From assembly GCA_036873755.1 (NCBI GenBank), contig JAVTVY010037248.1, positions 1 to 64,000 on the forward strand: DNA of 64,000 nt, given 5' to 3'. Under the pieces are notes generated by a model, which had not been told where the DNA came from, searched no databases, and saw only the letters and a program-made list of their open reading frames with translations. Position numbers and translations under genes: made by a program. The first letter of the stretch is position 1; each line of letters starts with the position of its first letter. This DNA is from Hanleya hanleyi (Eukaryota > Mollusca > Polyplacophora > Lepidopleurida > Hanleyidae). Positions 52,567 through 64,000 of the stretch are shown one piece after another.

Positions 52567-54002
52567 TAAACCGAATCATTTGCTTTTCACTCTACCAGAT
52601 CCACCCCAGGAAACTCTTAAAACCATTGAAAATATATTGTACAAGTTCAACTGGGGTGGAAATGATAGAGTGAAAAGAATACAACTTTCACAAGGATATG
52701 ACAAAGGGGGAGTGAAAATGGTTGATTTGGATGAATTTGTAAAATCTGTTAAAATCTCCTGTTTTCGTAGGATGGTTCAACGCCCGTCTCCCAGTAAACA
52801 CATCCTGTATTATCATCTAAATATTCCATACTGCTTGGAAGATTGTGGCTCCCAGCAAATAGCAAAGCTAAGTAAAACAATTGGTAACGATTTTTGGAAA
52901 GATGTCTCTTTGGCTTGGTGTGAGTTTATGAAGAAACTTAAAATAACTAGCATTGTTCAAGCAATGTCGCAGTCGATATGGTTTAATGATGATATAAAGG
53001 TTGGTTATAAACCAGTTTTCTATAAAAAGTGGTATCAAAGGGGTTTACGTTTCGTAAATGACCTTTTCCATCAAAATGGTATATTCTATACACAGAAAGA
53101 ATTAGAACAGATATATGAAATAAAAATAAATTTCTTGCAGTATTCTGGAATAAAGAATGCTATAAAATTGTTTTTAGAACCTTTTGGACCGGTTTACACG
53201 AAATTACCCTACCCTACAAAACGCTTCTTTATTGAAGTTTTAACAAAGTATGATAAAGGGACGAAACCTTTTTATGGAATATTGGTTACATCGAAATGTA
53301 GAAAACCAACCAGCGAAAAGAAATGAGAGTTTGTTTTAGGTATCGACAACCAAGAATGGAAAAAAATACACACCTTGCCTTTCAATTGTACAAAGGACGT
53401 AAATCTGAGATGGTTTCAATATTGCCTGACCAACAGAATTTTACCTACCAATTCCTTTCTGCATAAAGTACAGATAAAAGATTCTGATCTGTGTGATTTC
53501 TGCGGAAAGGAAAGGGAAACACTTAGTCATCTGTGTTTTGCTTGTCCTGTGGTGAAAGATTTTTGGCGTGATTTTTTTCTATGGATCTCTGAATACGTAG
53601 AAAGTATTAGAATTGTAAATGCAAACTGATTTTATTCGGAGGTTTGTATAACGATAATGTATTTAACACAATTTTGCTTTTAGCAAAACGATATGTATAT
53701 CAGAGTAAACTTAAGAAAGCGATGACAAATATAAATACTATATGAAGAAACTTTTAACAAAATATTACGAAACTGAAAAGGTTAGTTACTTTATTGAGTG
53801 TAAATACGATGCCTTCCATGACAGTGGTCTAGATGGGTATTACTGCCACGATGAAAGTTTTTTCTTCTATACTATCGACCTTGTTGTGTACTCACAAATA
53901 CTCAGAATTAATTTGCTTCTCCTTGTTTGTCTATATAAAGAAACCAGGTATGGAAACTCTTTCTACCCAATTTGCCTCCCGTTATCGAAAATATTTATAT
54001 AA
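52567..54002 (+). pseudogene. LINE C-terminal region
   Basis: It reads FTLPDPPQETLKTIENILYK, GGVKMVDLDEFVKSVKISCF RRM, then after a frameshift at about 53,320 NLRWFQYCLTNRILPTNSFL, DLCDFCGKERETLSHLCFAC P. The last is the zinc-knuckle end typical of L1/Tx1 elements. A further short frame, YYETEKVSYFIECKYDAFHD, continues to 54,002. Broken by several stops. Confidence 0.88.
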
Positions 54003-54349
54003 AAAAAAATAATAAACAAAATCTATGAGAAATTGATTCTCAGAGTTGTCAATGATATGCATGTGTCCTATAAATTATGTAAAACGGTGTAATACGATAT
54101 TGTCATAACTGAATAAAAAATATATATTAAAAAAAAAAACAACATACACATCAAGCTCTCTGACATGGTATCATCATATTAATCTTGATCTGAGAAATTC
54201 ATTCTCAAATGAACAGACTTGACCTCACCCCTCCCCACACTCAGTGTAACCGCCTTCAACTAATAATGCAAGAAGCATTATTCGCTCCATCTATACTGCT
54301 CATGAAAATAATCGAGCTATGCCCGGAACTTTGTGACTGTGTTCTTGGC

Positions 54350-55499
54350 TAGAGTATTTTTCTTATAATTAGTCGCGGGTTTGAGGGCTTCTGTAAAATC
54401 AGCCATATGGTTAAAATCAATTTCCTTTTTTATAACGTATATAACAAAGTTATATCTATAGAATGTCATACCACTCTCCGTGATAACTGTTACAAAACTT
54501 GAGTTTTAGAGCTTTTTTGTTCTACCCGGGTTAAATGCCATAAGGGTTGTTCACGTGAATCTTCACCAATACATGGTATGTCGTCATAATCTATTCCTTT
54601 TTCTCTGGCCAAAGGACAATAGGCGGGGTGAGATGGCATTCAAGGGTTGCTCTGTTTGTCGTTTGGTTATGAAGACATGAGATTAAACTATTGTCGTTGA
54701 CAAAGAACGAAAGATTCGAGAATACGGGTGGACCAGTACAGCCGCTATGTTATGCAAATGTCCTCGACACCTCAAAGATTTGGACGCCTCTCAGACACAG
54801 CATAACCGTATCAGTTCAATAGTATGGTGATCTAGTTGGACCAAAAGTGTGCCCCGCATTACCTCATCAAAAGCGTGAGCGACAACGCAAAGGGTGACGT
54901 CGTCTTCCAAAACACGATGTCGCCCTTTCGCATCGTAGGTTTACAAATGTAATTAACGAGTGAGCAATCAAATTAAACTATACACTTACAATACCGTTGA
55001 TGATGTCCGACTCTAATCGACTGGATCAATAATGGGATATTTGCTATAAAAATGTAAATATACGTCATACGGCCATCCATAGATTACACCGTCATTGAAA
55101 TAAAGATCGTGTGAAGTTGTCATTTTAATTCATGCAGTCACACATGGAGGCATTGCCCCTGTCCTTGTGAAGGTAGCATCGATTGAGGACACTTTCCCAT
55201 ATATAGAACTGAATAGCTCACCCCGCCTATTGCCCTCTGGCCAGAGAAAAAGGAATAGATTATGACGACATACCATGTATTGGTGAAGATTCACGTGAAC
55301 AACCCTTATGGCATTTAACCCGGGTAGTACAAAAAAGCTCTAAAACTCAAGTTTTGTAGCAGTTATCACGGAGAGTGGTATGACATTCTATAGATATAAC
55401 TTTGTTATATACGTTCTAAAAAAGGAAATTGGTTTTAACCATACGGCTGATTTTACAGAAGCCCTCAAACCCGAGACTAATTATAAGAAAAATACTGTA
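54350..55499. mobile_element. Tc1/mariner-like element with 283-bp inverted repeats
   Basis: Flanking TA (54,350 and 55,498). Ends (G/C)AGTATTTTTCTTATAATTA are inverted over about 283 bp (54,350-54,632 and 55,217-55,499). The 585-bp interior has no open frame; one stretch (RRLPKHDVALSHRRFTNVIN) faintly resembles the helix-turn-helix part of Tc1 transposases. Confidence 0.85.
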
Positions 55500-55864
55500 G
55501 TTGCGCACTCATTCAGCTGAGTTTTGAAAAGGATAAGGCTGATTGGTTATAGTCAGCCGCAGTCAGCGGATGATACACCGTGACTGGTGGCAGAAGGTTA
55601 CGATTGACAATTGAAATCAGTTCGGCATCATTATTAACCATGATGCAGTCACGACTTTATGAACGTGATGCAGTCAAATAACCTGGCCTTTTCTGATTGT
55701 TAAGAGATGCTGAACGTAATGATGAATATACTTGCCACAATCAAGTCTGAATGCACCAAAATTTCCATTTCATTTCCTTCGCGAATATAAAATCGTGCAC
55801 ATAGAGAAATTGGACATAGACAGAGAAGGCAGTCCTTCAATGAAGGAGTCGTTTGATTTTTCAG
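55500..55864. other. Between Tc1-like element and MITE fragment
   Basis: Nothing recognised. Confidence 0.35.
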
Positions 55865-56331
55865 GGCATCTTTCCTGACAAAATATTCAGAATATCCAAA
55901 ATTATCATATTGGGGTCATTTTGAATCTATATGAGCAGCGGATCAGTGTTAAATTCAAAATGACGGCCATGTATGGTATCAGAAAAGAAATGTGTGCTCT
56001 TGTGCTTGGAAAAGTGGATAAAATCTATTTGATTTAATGTCAGATTATTATTTGCTAATTTATCATGCAGTTTTTGCGAAGAAAACACATAAATGAAAAA
56101 TTCGAAAAATCGTCCAAAATATGCTTTTTTAAAGATGACATCACTGTGACGTCATCAAGGCGACCGTCTTGGATTTTTTTTCATTTTCTATTAGAGCTTG
56201 ACCCAAAGATATAGTGTGAGAAGTGTCCACCCTCTAGGCTTAGGCATGTTACGGATAGCGGAATTATATATGGGCGCACTCCCTCCCCCCAAACTGCGAT
56301 ACACCCCATATCGCCCAGGCCGGATTGCTGA
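55865..56331. mobile_element. Partial piggyBac-like MITE
   Basis: Family sequence from TTATCATATTGGGGTCATTT to CGCCCAGGCCGG, with GACATCACTGTGACGTCATC in the middle. Both TTAA ends are decayed. Confidence 0.7.
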
Positions 56332-56715
56332 ACCAGCTGAAGCATGAGGGACACACTGTGAGTGGCAAGTAATTGCAATGACAATAAAGTTACTCGAAGT
56401 TACTGCATCATTCTGTAGCTCTTATGATTCTCATCAGTACTTATTTGACGCAATTAGCGCTACGCGATCGGGAGCAGCGCATTGTTGCAGTTGAACGTCA
56501 GATGTGTCATCCAGTAATCTTAATTAGCTGAACTATAGCTACTAACTCTGCCAATAACTGATGCAGTTGTTGCTAAGATATATATAGTTTATAATAGATA
56601 CAGACGGAGGTATACATTAAAAGATATTTAATTCTATTACTGATATACCCATCATTTTTACGAAGTATAGTTTGTTCAGTTTGTATATTAAAACCACAGA
56701 CAAGAGTCCTTGGTG
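56332..56715 (+). repeat. Copy of a repeat shared with 60,480-60,790
   Basis: AATTGCAATGACAATAAAGT, ATAACTGATGCAGTTGTTGC and GTTTGTTCAGTTTGTAT recur in order at 60,497-60,765. Non-coding. Confidence 0.65.
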
Positions 56716-56762
56716 GGTTGGGGGTAGAGGAAAAGGTTGGGGGGGGGGGGGAGGTCTCTATA

Positions 56763-57257
56763 GATAAGACCAGGTCGGAAACCAAATTTTTTCGCGGAAA
56801 GCTTTTAGGCACAATCGTTCAAAATTTTGAGATTTGCGCTGAAAGTTTTGGCACAATCATGCTTTACTTGCCTGTAAATGAAATGGTGTGTACATTGCTG
56901 TGTGAGGAGGAACCCACCTTTAGGGATCGCATTTTAACAGCGGTCATATATAAGCATGTTGAGGGGATCGAGGAGACTGGACAGGATAACTTACCGCAGG
57001 CGTTCACCACCATGCTCCCGTACATCAGAAGAACAATCATGGCTGTCTAGGAACAGTATAACCTGCTGCTGCTTGAAATGAAAGGCGACTACACACATAT
57101 GTCCATCATGAAGACCAAACATCACACGGAAGAGGGTATGGGACTACCAACCATCCAGACCTTGCAAATTGCGATCAAAATGCGCAAGCAGCTGTTCCAA
57201 GAACTGTTGGCGTTACAGTATCCTGGACTGTCCGGTGACAGTTTGGGGTACGTCTAA
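56763..57257 (+). pseudogene. Unrecognised protein-like sequence with one internal stop
   Basis: About 164 codons open except for one TAG at 57,048. They read LLCEEEPTFRDRILTAVIYK, PQAFTTMLPYIRRTIMAV, then EQYNLLLLEMKGDYTHMSIM and KMRKQLFQELLALQYPGLSG. Composition is protein-like (acidic/basic alternation, few low-complexity runs), and part recurs near 40,655. I do not recognise the family. It could be a fragment of a transposon-encoded or captured protein. Confidence 0.4.
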
Positions 57258-58289
57258 CGAACAAGGGTGAACAGGGCCTTCGGATTGGACAAGAGCAGCC
57301 AAGAATACGACGTCGCACGGACAAGACCATACTTGTATTGTAAACATACCCAACGCGGCTCCACCAGCTTGGTTATGATGTAACATTGGGGAGAATAAAC
57401 TATACGAAAACTTGTGAACGTGTTCATCTTTTTTCTCACTTCTGCCGGCACGACGGCATTTCCACTACACACTACGCCCGTCGCACTCGTCCACAGGAGC
57501 GCTTCAACCGAACAGCTGAAACAGTCCATTTGGACGCCCACCCAAATGCCTTTTTGCACTGTTCCCCGACCGCGCATGAACAGGTAGACGGCACCTCCAC
57601 TGAATACAACGCCAATCTGACTCCCCTCGAGTGTTTCAACATGGGACATCGCACGACTCATTTGGACCAAGGACGGTCTATCTCGACCCCAAAACGTCCA
57701 CTCATATTCCCGTTTTCTATTTTCCGACTAGAATGCGCAGACTGACGACATTTCTCCCTCTAGATAAGCATCGATATGCCCTTTTACTACTACTCGCGCA
57801 TTTTGACGGAGAAACACCTAACTCTCGTTAAAGCCGCATTCATAGGACAAGTATGTGCCGGGGCTAGAACTTAGAGCTTGTTGCACACGCAATATTATGG
57901 GGGATTTTCAGGGCTAAATGTCTGAATACTGATCGCCGTATGAAAGAAATTTCTTATTATTATGGATCATGATACCAAAAGCTGCCACCCGATTGGCGGA
58001 AAAGACGTTTAGATATTACCTCAATGTTGGGCAAAGGCAGATGCACAAATAACATGCGTTATCTTTGAAAAAAAAGATAACCAATAGTAAACATCGATAT
58101 GATACTTAAGGGTGTGACTGGGGTGAGAGGGTTGGCTGCAAACCTTCCTTCTCAGCTTTCAATATTTTAGTATGTTGGACAACACAGTCTGGGCTCTCCG
58201 ATAAGTAAGAATAAGAAAAGATAAACGATATCTTCTCAATAAATTCTCACTGAAACAATAATAGCCTGGGAGCCAAGTTGAAATAAGGC

Positions 58290-60150
58290 CTTATTTTGGA
58301 AATTTGTTCACCCCACCGGCAAGATAATTTTCATCTGTACCATGAATTTCTATGACCATTGCGGGTATCAACCAGGGTGGATGTAGACTTCCAAAGTGGT
58401 GCAGATTTTTTTTTATTGCTGCCGAAATGAACCCTATGGATATTCGTTTTGTTCCACCGAAAAAGGGAGTAGGTGACTTTAAACAACCCATTCTTTCTTA
58501 TTTATAGCCCAATTGGTCTGAGCTTTAGTACATTTTACTTAACAATAATGGCAGAGTTATATAAAGTCATGATTTGTTTACCTAATCCAATCGTGTGGCG
58601 TCACGTGGAGACCATATCCAAATGTCACCTGAAAAAAATACTCCTTTTCAAAAAAAGGGGTATATGTATTTGAATTGCTATATATCTCTCCACACTGATC
58701 CCATCTATCTAAGCATCATTATTTATTGTTCAGTGTTGCGTAGCGCAGCTTCTTAATACCTAAGATCTTAGTTGTATTGGATTCCTATGGTAAAATTGTG
58801 GTGTAAAACTCAAATGTTATTTGAACAGAAAAAATTACCTAATTGAAAAAGAAGGCATATGTGAATAAATTGACATGTCTTTCGTATTAATAACCGTAAG
58901 TGTCTGAAATTTATTATATTATATTTATTATATATGCCGGAGTTATATACAATCAGGATTTAGTTTTGTATCTCAATGTAGGACATCATTCAGGGGCCGT
59001 ATCCAAATATCAACTTGAAAAAAATATCCCTTTTCAGAGAAGGGGGTTCGTTTACTTCAATGGCCATAATTCACTTATGAAATAATCCAATCTTTGTAAA
59101 CATTATCATATACAGTTCAGCATTTTGCGTAGTGGTTATTATTATCACATGTGCTTTTTGTATGCCAGTTGTATGATGTCACTTGGAGATAATATTCACG
59201 TGTCAACTGAACAGAAAATGAACCCTCTGAAAGACGGGTGTATATGTAATTAAAGATTTATATTCCCCGCATATATTGTCTAATCTGTCTAAAATTTATT
59301 TTCGACCACTCCGCACTATTGACAGAGTAACGTAGTGTCAGCATTTTTTTGTTTTTTTTTTGTTTTTTTTTATTTCAACCGATGACAACAAATAGGGGCC
59401 ATGTCAGAATTACTGCTGATAGGAATAAAATGCTCCCTCCCGCAAAGACGATATGGATATAATTACGTTCTAATGATTATTGATTGAGTGTGTCTAAACA
59501 TTAACCAATATTCAGAATTGGTCAGTATGAGTAAAAGTAAAAGTGTTCGTGTATATCAATCGTATGATATCACATGGTCTGTATTCAATTCACAAATGAA
59601 CGCAAATGCATGGTACCAAGGAATGTTCAGTCCAGTTTCACAATTCAAGTCTACCACGTCAGAAGGTTAATAGCAGGTAGGATTGAGTGAACATGGCTGT
59701 TGAAGTTAATCATCGCCGAGCTGGTGAGCTAATTTTTAGGTTGGTGACCCTAAGTACCTTCCCAGACTGATCACGTGGGTAATGCATTGAAAAGAACTTT
59801 GCTAATCACAGAAGAACAAAGTGGTACAATATAAATCACTCATGCGTGGTCGATCAGCAGCTTTAGTACAGGGTGGCTTATCTGATGGAGTTCCCCAATT
59901 ATAGCAGTTGGAAATCCCCTTAGAACAGCAGTCATAACCGCAAAGCAACTGCTTCTTTAATATATACCGTATGTATTTTTTCCAAAAAGCGAACATCAAA
60001 CTCTCTCTGCAACACATCATACCGGAATTTTTTTTTTTGAACATATTTCAACTATACAAAAATCCGGGATTACACGTCTAAGGCCAGACGCACGGATCAC
60101 GTTTACCATTTTAGCGTTTCGCGGAACTCGAATACACATCTAACTCTCCT
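58290..60150 (+). repeat. Segmental duplication copy B
   Basis: Collinear with 49,010-51,324 but without the 510-bp element and the LINE. It contains internal degenerate repeats of about 300 bp, each with ACTTGAAAAAAATA(T/C)(C/T)CC and GGGGT(A/T)TATGT. Confidence 0.85.
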
Positions 60151-60479
60151 TTGCTTTAGCTTGGTGTGAGCTTGTCCCCCTCATATTACCAGATTTGAAA
60201 TTTACTTCGAATCGAGTCGTCCAACTTGATTAGCAATGCGGTGAATATTTGATTGGCGAGTGTGCATTTTGAATAAGATCAACGGTTGTGTCGTAATTTA
60301 TCGATGAAGCTCCAGTGGAAAGCTTACTTGAAGAAGCTGAAAAATCAACACGAAACTGTTGCAATAAATTTTATGAAGCTGGAGGTGTACAGTGAGATCT
60401 GAAATTTCCCTCAATTTCATGAAAAAATTAACATTTCTGACGATGGCCAAGGCCGCCATTTTGAATTTAGCACTGATAC

Positions 60480-62000
60480 AGTAAGCGGCAAGTAAATATG
60501 TAATGATATTAAAGTTACCTGGATTTATTGTACCACTCATTCTGTAGCTTTTACAAGTCTAAGGGAAACTCATATATGGCAGTCAAATGAACAGCTGAAC
60601 TACAATTACTAACTCAGTGAATAACTGATGCAGTTGTTCTTAAGAGATATATAATAAAACAGTTACAGACGAACTTTTCATTAAGAAGATATGCTGAACC
60701 TATACCTATGTTCTGCTCTCCCATATATTTTTCAACAGAGAATAGTTTATTCAGTTTGTATTTTGAAACGAATCTCAGTTACGCATGATAAAAATATGAT
60801 AACAGTGTTCACTAATACATGACACAGTCCAGGCAGATTGGATCAGAATTGGAAAAATACTACTATATAATCAAACATACCTCTTTTAGCAGCCGCGAGT
60901 ACGTTTTCGATTTGATATTTGAATATGGTCCCCAGACGATGTTATAGAATTGGAAAAATACCATCTATCTCGCTAATATAGAACTTCGCTTTCAACTGCT
61001 GAGTAATAAACGAGGCAGTTTAGACAGGCCAAATAATTATTAAGAAATATGTAGCGGATCATTTACACATAACCCCCTTTTCAAGACGGAGTAGATTTGT
61101 TCAAGTGAAATTTGAATACAATCCACAATTACATCATACGGTTGAACGATAAAGCAAAATTACTAACTGAAAAACACTGCTAATTACTGTTGAGAATTAT
61201 ATTATAATATTCAGACATATTTGGATCAGTAATAAGAAGGTTATAGCAACACACTTACACATACCCCCATTTTGGAGTATTTTTTTCGAGTTGACATTTG
61301 GATATGGCTCCCAAGTATATCATACTAGGTTGAGATACAAAAATGAATCGTGGTTGCATATGGCAATGGCATAAATCTGAATAAAATTTAATGAAGTTTA
61401 GACAGATAGGACCATTATTAAGAAAGATATGGCAGTTCAACCATACATACACGTTTTTTAAGAGGCAATATATTTTTCTGATAAAATTTCATTTGAATAT
61501 CACCTCCAAATACACCATATGGTTGAGATACAACCACGATCTTAGGTATTAAAAAACGTCGCGAGGTAACACAGAGGAAAATTTCATCACGTTTGTATAG
61601 ATCGGTTCAATAATAAGGGAGATATAGCTATACAAATACACCTACCCCCTTTTCTAAACGGGAGCAATTTTTTCAGTTGACATTTGCATATGGTCCCAAA
61701 GTGACGTTACAAGGACAGGATACAGGAACAAATTTTCCTCTGCTACTATTAATGATTGATATATGATACTATTTAAGCAGATTAGACCAATAACTACAAA
61801 GCTATGGCGATTAAAATACACCTACTCCCATTTTCGGCAAAGTAAAATGAATGTCAGTAATGGAACATATCGTCCGCTATAGAAAAACACTGCACCACTT
61901 TGGAACTCTACATCCACCCTGGGTAATAACCCCCATAGCCATAGAAAGTCATGGTATAGATGGATATTATCTTGCCGATGGAGTGAACACTTTCACCAAA
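60480..62000 (-). repeat. Segmental duplication copy C, inverted
   Basis: Reverse complement of much of copy B: CACTGCACCACTTTGGAACT-CTACATCCACCCTGG at 61,890-61,925 matches 58,375-58,405 inverted. With copy B it forms an inverted repeat with arms of about 1.5 kb around a loop at about 60.1-60.5 kb. Confidence 0.8.
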
Positions 62001-62811
62001 ATCCTGGCTCCCAGACTATAACCAGTCGCTGTGATGATAATCCGATATACCGCGGGGATGAAACATGTGTGCTGTCATCAAATTCGACGATAAACTGCCC
62101 CCGCCCCAGGATCGCTTGGCACGTCAAGACCATCGCCAAAAGATCGGGTTATTGAGAAAATATTTAAATTGGTGAATATGTGTGTGAGCTCACCGTCCCA
62201 TTTGGCCATCCTGAGGCATCAGCCCACTCTCGTAGTCCAAACCTTTCATGTGGACACAGTGCGGCAATATGGGAACAGGCTATCACAAGAACCCATCCGA
62301 CCAACAACAGCCTCATCCTGTTGTTCGACAGAACAACTGACGGAGCACAGCTAAGGAGGTCATTTTATGAGCATCAAACATTCTCAGTTAATGCCACGTT
62401 TCATTTCGATTGTCCATTTCCTAATCAACTCAAATAGAATTGATATCGAACTGATTAATGAGATATGGAATCGTATCAGAATGCAATATGAATATGCTAC
62501 AGCCCTGCTCTATTGTTCTGTCAGGCAACCTTAACAACCCAGGTCGCCATTTGTCTAGACTGTTGAAGTGAAGACAATTGTTGGAATCACACATCGGATA
62601 CCAATTTTGATATCAAATGTTTGATCACCAGTCGCTACACTATTCGTGAATGGAATTTGTATTAAGCTCTGTTCTACTGTAAGATTAATCAAATGGAAAC
62701 CTTTTGTTGGCTAAAATGCTCCAGGACTTTATCATCAATATGGCACTTAATTAGTACGTCCATCCAAGATATCAAGCAGCTGTTACAAATTCAACCATGA
62801 TTGAGAACTTA
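62001..62811. other. Intergenic stretch
   Basis: No gene or repeat recognised. Confidence 0.35.
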
Positions 62812-63690
62812 AAAAACTGCTGCGCAGTTTCAGTATTAAGGTTGGGGTATGAACCAGGTGGGGTCAAATATCTGAATGGAGAGCGGTGTTTCCCATATTG
62901 AATATGGATCCAACGTGACATTCAAATATCCGAAAGGAGAGCGATGTTTCCACAAACTGAATATGATACCAGCGTGACATAAGCATTTATCCCATTCCAC
63001 TGAAAGGAGATAGTACGACAAGGCGGCATTTTGGAATGTCCCAAAAATAATTTTGTTTTAATGTAGCGGCAAGAGAAAATATATCTACACAATAGTTCTA
63101 GTTCGTTTGCTTATGATTATAGTTATGAAATGAAATTGAAATCCGTAGCATGAGCTATTTCGTGAAAAAAGGTCTAAATCGAGTCATTCAAATACACATT
63201 TAGACACGAAGTACCCCTTGGACCGACCAACAAGTTTTTCCAGCAGTGGAGATATAATGCAACCGGACATTACCAGGTAAAATGGGATTTTGGTCCGAGG
63301 AGTCTTTCGTGTCCAAATGCGTGTTTGAATAACTCGATTTGGACTTTTTGTTAACGAAAGAGCACATGCTGTGGATTTCAATTCCATGTAATAACTATAA
63401 TCAAAAGCAATCGAGCTAGAACTTTCACATATTGTTTAATTATTTTTGGGACATTTTATGTTTTCGATCTCGTTTCTGTGAAATGGGATGAATGGTTATC
63501 TTATGTCGCGCTGGTTTCCTTTTCAGTTTGTGGAAACAACGCTCTCCTTTCGGATATTTGAATATCAAGTTGGGTCCATATTCTGTATGGGGAAACACCG
63601 CTCTCCGTTCAGTTATTTGATCACACCGGACCTGGTCCATACCCCACCCTTTATATTGAAACTGCTCAGCAGTTTTCTAAAGTTCCCTAT
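62812..63690. repeat. 880-bp palindrome
   Basis: Two arms of about 420 bp meet at about 63,245. Outer landmarks are AAAACTGCTGCGCAGTTTCA / AAACTGCTCAGCAGTTTT, CAAATATCCGAAAGGAGAGC / GCTCTCCTTTCGGATATTTG, CTTATGATTATAGTTATGAA / ATAACTATAATCAAAAG. Each arm has an internal duplicate of a roughly 55-bp unit (GAGAGCG(G/A)TGTTTCC). Confidence 0.85.
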
Positions 63691-64000
63691 CGTGGGTGAA
63701 TTTTACTTATTGTGTGCGTATAGTTTCTCTTGTCGTTACATTAAAACACAATTATTTTTCATGGCCATTTTATTTTTTCGATTTTAACAGCTTCACGTAT
63801 GAATCCCGTCTTATTGTACCATCTCCTTTGTGGGGGTTTGATGGGTTATTCTCCCTAGTACACACGATTGTTCTAAGTAGTCACGGTTGGTATATCGATT
63901 AAATGCGTCGACCATTTGTTCCTATATCAACGCTGTTAAGGACTCGCGTGCGACTTCTGCTGCCAACATCTGCGGATAAAAGCAATCACAATCTTAATAA

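Larger units (their letters stand above)
51325..54143 (+). mobile_element. L1/Tx1-like LINE, 5'-truncated, with 13-bp target duplication
   Basis: Flanked by ATACACATCAAGC on both sides (51,312-51,324 and 54,144-54,156), with an A-rich 3' tail (GAATAAAAAATATATATTAA and 11 A). The unoccupied site survives in the paralogous block near 60,129 (AATACACATCTAACTCTCC). It starts inside the RT at the GCRQGDPLSSYLF motif and is interrupted by the 510-bp element. Confidence 0.9.

Noticed and set aside
57254..57745. Overlapping frames of 119-138 residues on both strands
   Set aside because: GC-richer DNA gives long frames on both strands here; neither has a recognised motif.
1..64000. CRISPR arrays, bacterial operons or phage features
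   Set aside because: The window is eukaryotic: split genes with GT-AG introns, retroelements and MITEs. The tandem repeats have no spacer structure.

Overview
This is an animal nuclear DNA window: AT-rich, intron-rich, and full of nested transposable elements. The repeats (a Penelope-like element with an N-terminal GIY-YIG nuclease, a 5S-rRNA-derived SINE, mollusc-style SINE tails ending in CT/GTGA runs, TTAA- and TA-flanked MITEs) point to a marine invertebrate, most likely a lophotrochozoan such as a mollusc. The species call is inference only.

One host gene is clearly present. On the minus strand, from about 48.2 kb down to 11.3 kb, at least 23 exons encode a homologue of the vertebrate CEMIP / CEMIP2 (TMEM2) family. 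The order is G8 domain, GG domain, then a right-handed parallel beta-helix region with the family's YPIHFH and GHCFF blocks. The second C-terminal GG domain of CEMIP is not found; the protein instead ends in one thrombospondin type-1 repeat (TSP1) and a stop codon. Every splice junction placed here keeps phase except one gap after the 35.7 kb exon. The first exon(s), with start codon and signal peptide, were not found and probably lie upstream of 48.2 kb, perhaps beyond the window.

Layout. 1-2,380: Penelope-like retroelement, minus strand, decayed. 2,385-5,124 and 12,679-17,953: two inverted blocks, each a 157-bp satellite array plus a roughly 0.85-kb arm; the right block lies in the last intron of the CEMIP-like gene. 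6.7-10.2 kb: piggyBac-like TTAA MITEs, one nested inside another. 11.3-48.2 kb: the CEMIP-like gene, its introns carrying at least five more MITE copies, a truncated LINE inside one of them, LINE fossils, a 5S SINE, tRNA-like sequences and several perfect-looking hairpins. 49.0-54.1 kb: a segmentally duplicated block broken by a roughly 510-bp partial-tandem element (twice) and an L1-like LINE with a 13-bp target duplication. 54.35-55.5 kb: a TA-flanked element with 283-bp inverted repeats. 58.3-62.0 kb: a second and an inverted third copy of the duplicated block. 62.8-63.7 kb: a roughly 880-bp palindrome.

Apart from the CEMIP-like exons there is no intact gene I can support. The window's main interest is the CEMIP-TSP1 architecture, the satellite array in its last intron, the self-nesting MITE family that carries paired CRE sites, and the 510-bp partial-tandem element, for which two insertions can be read against empty sites.
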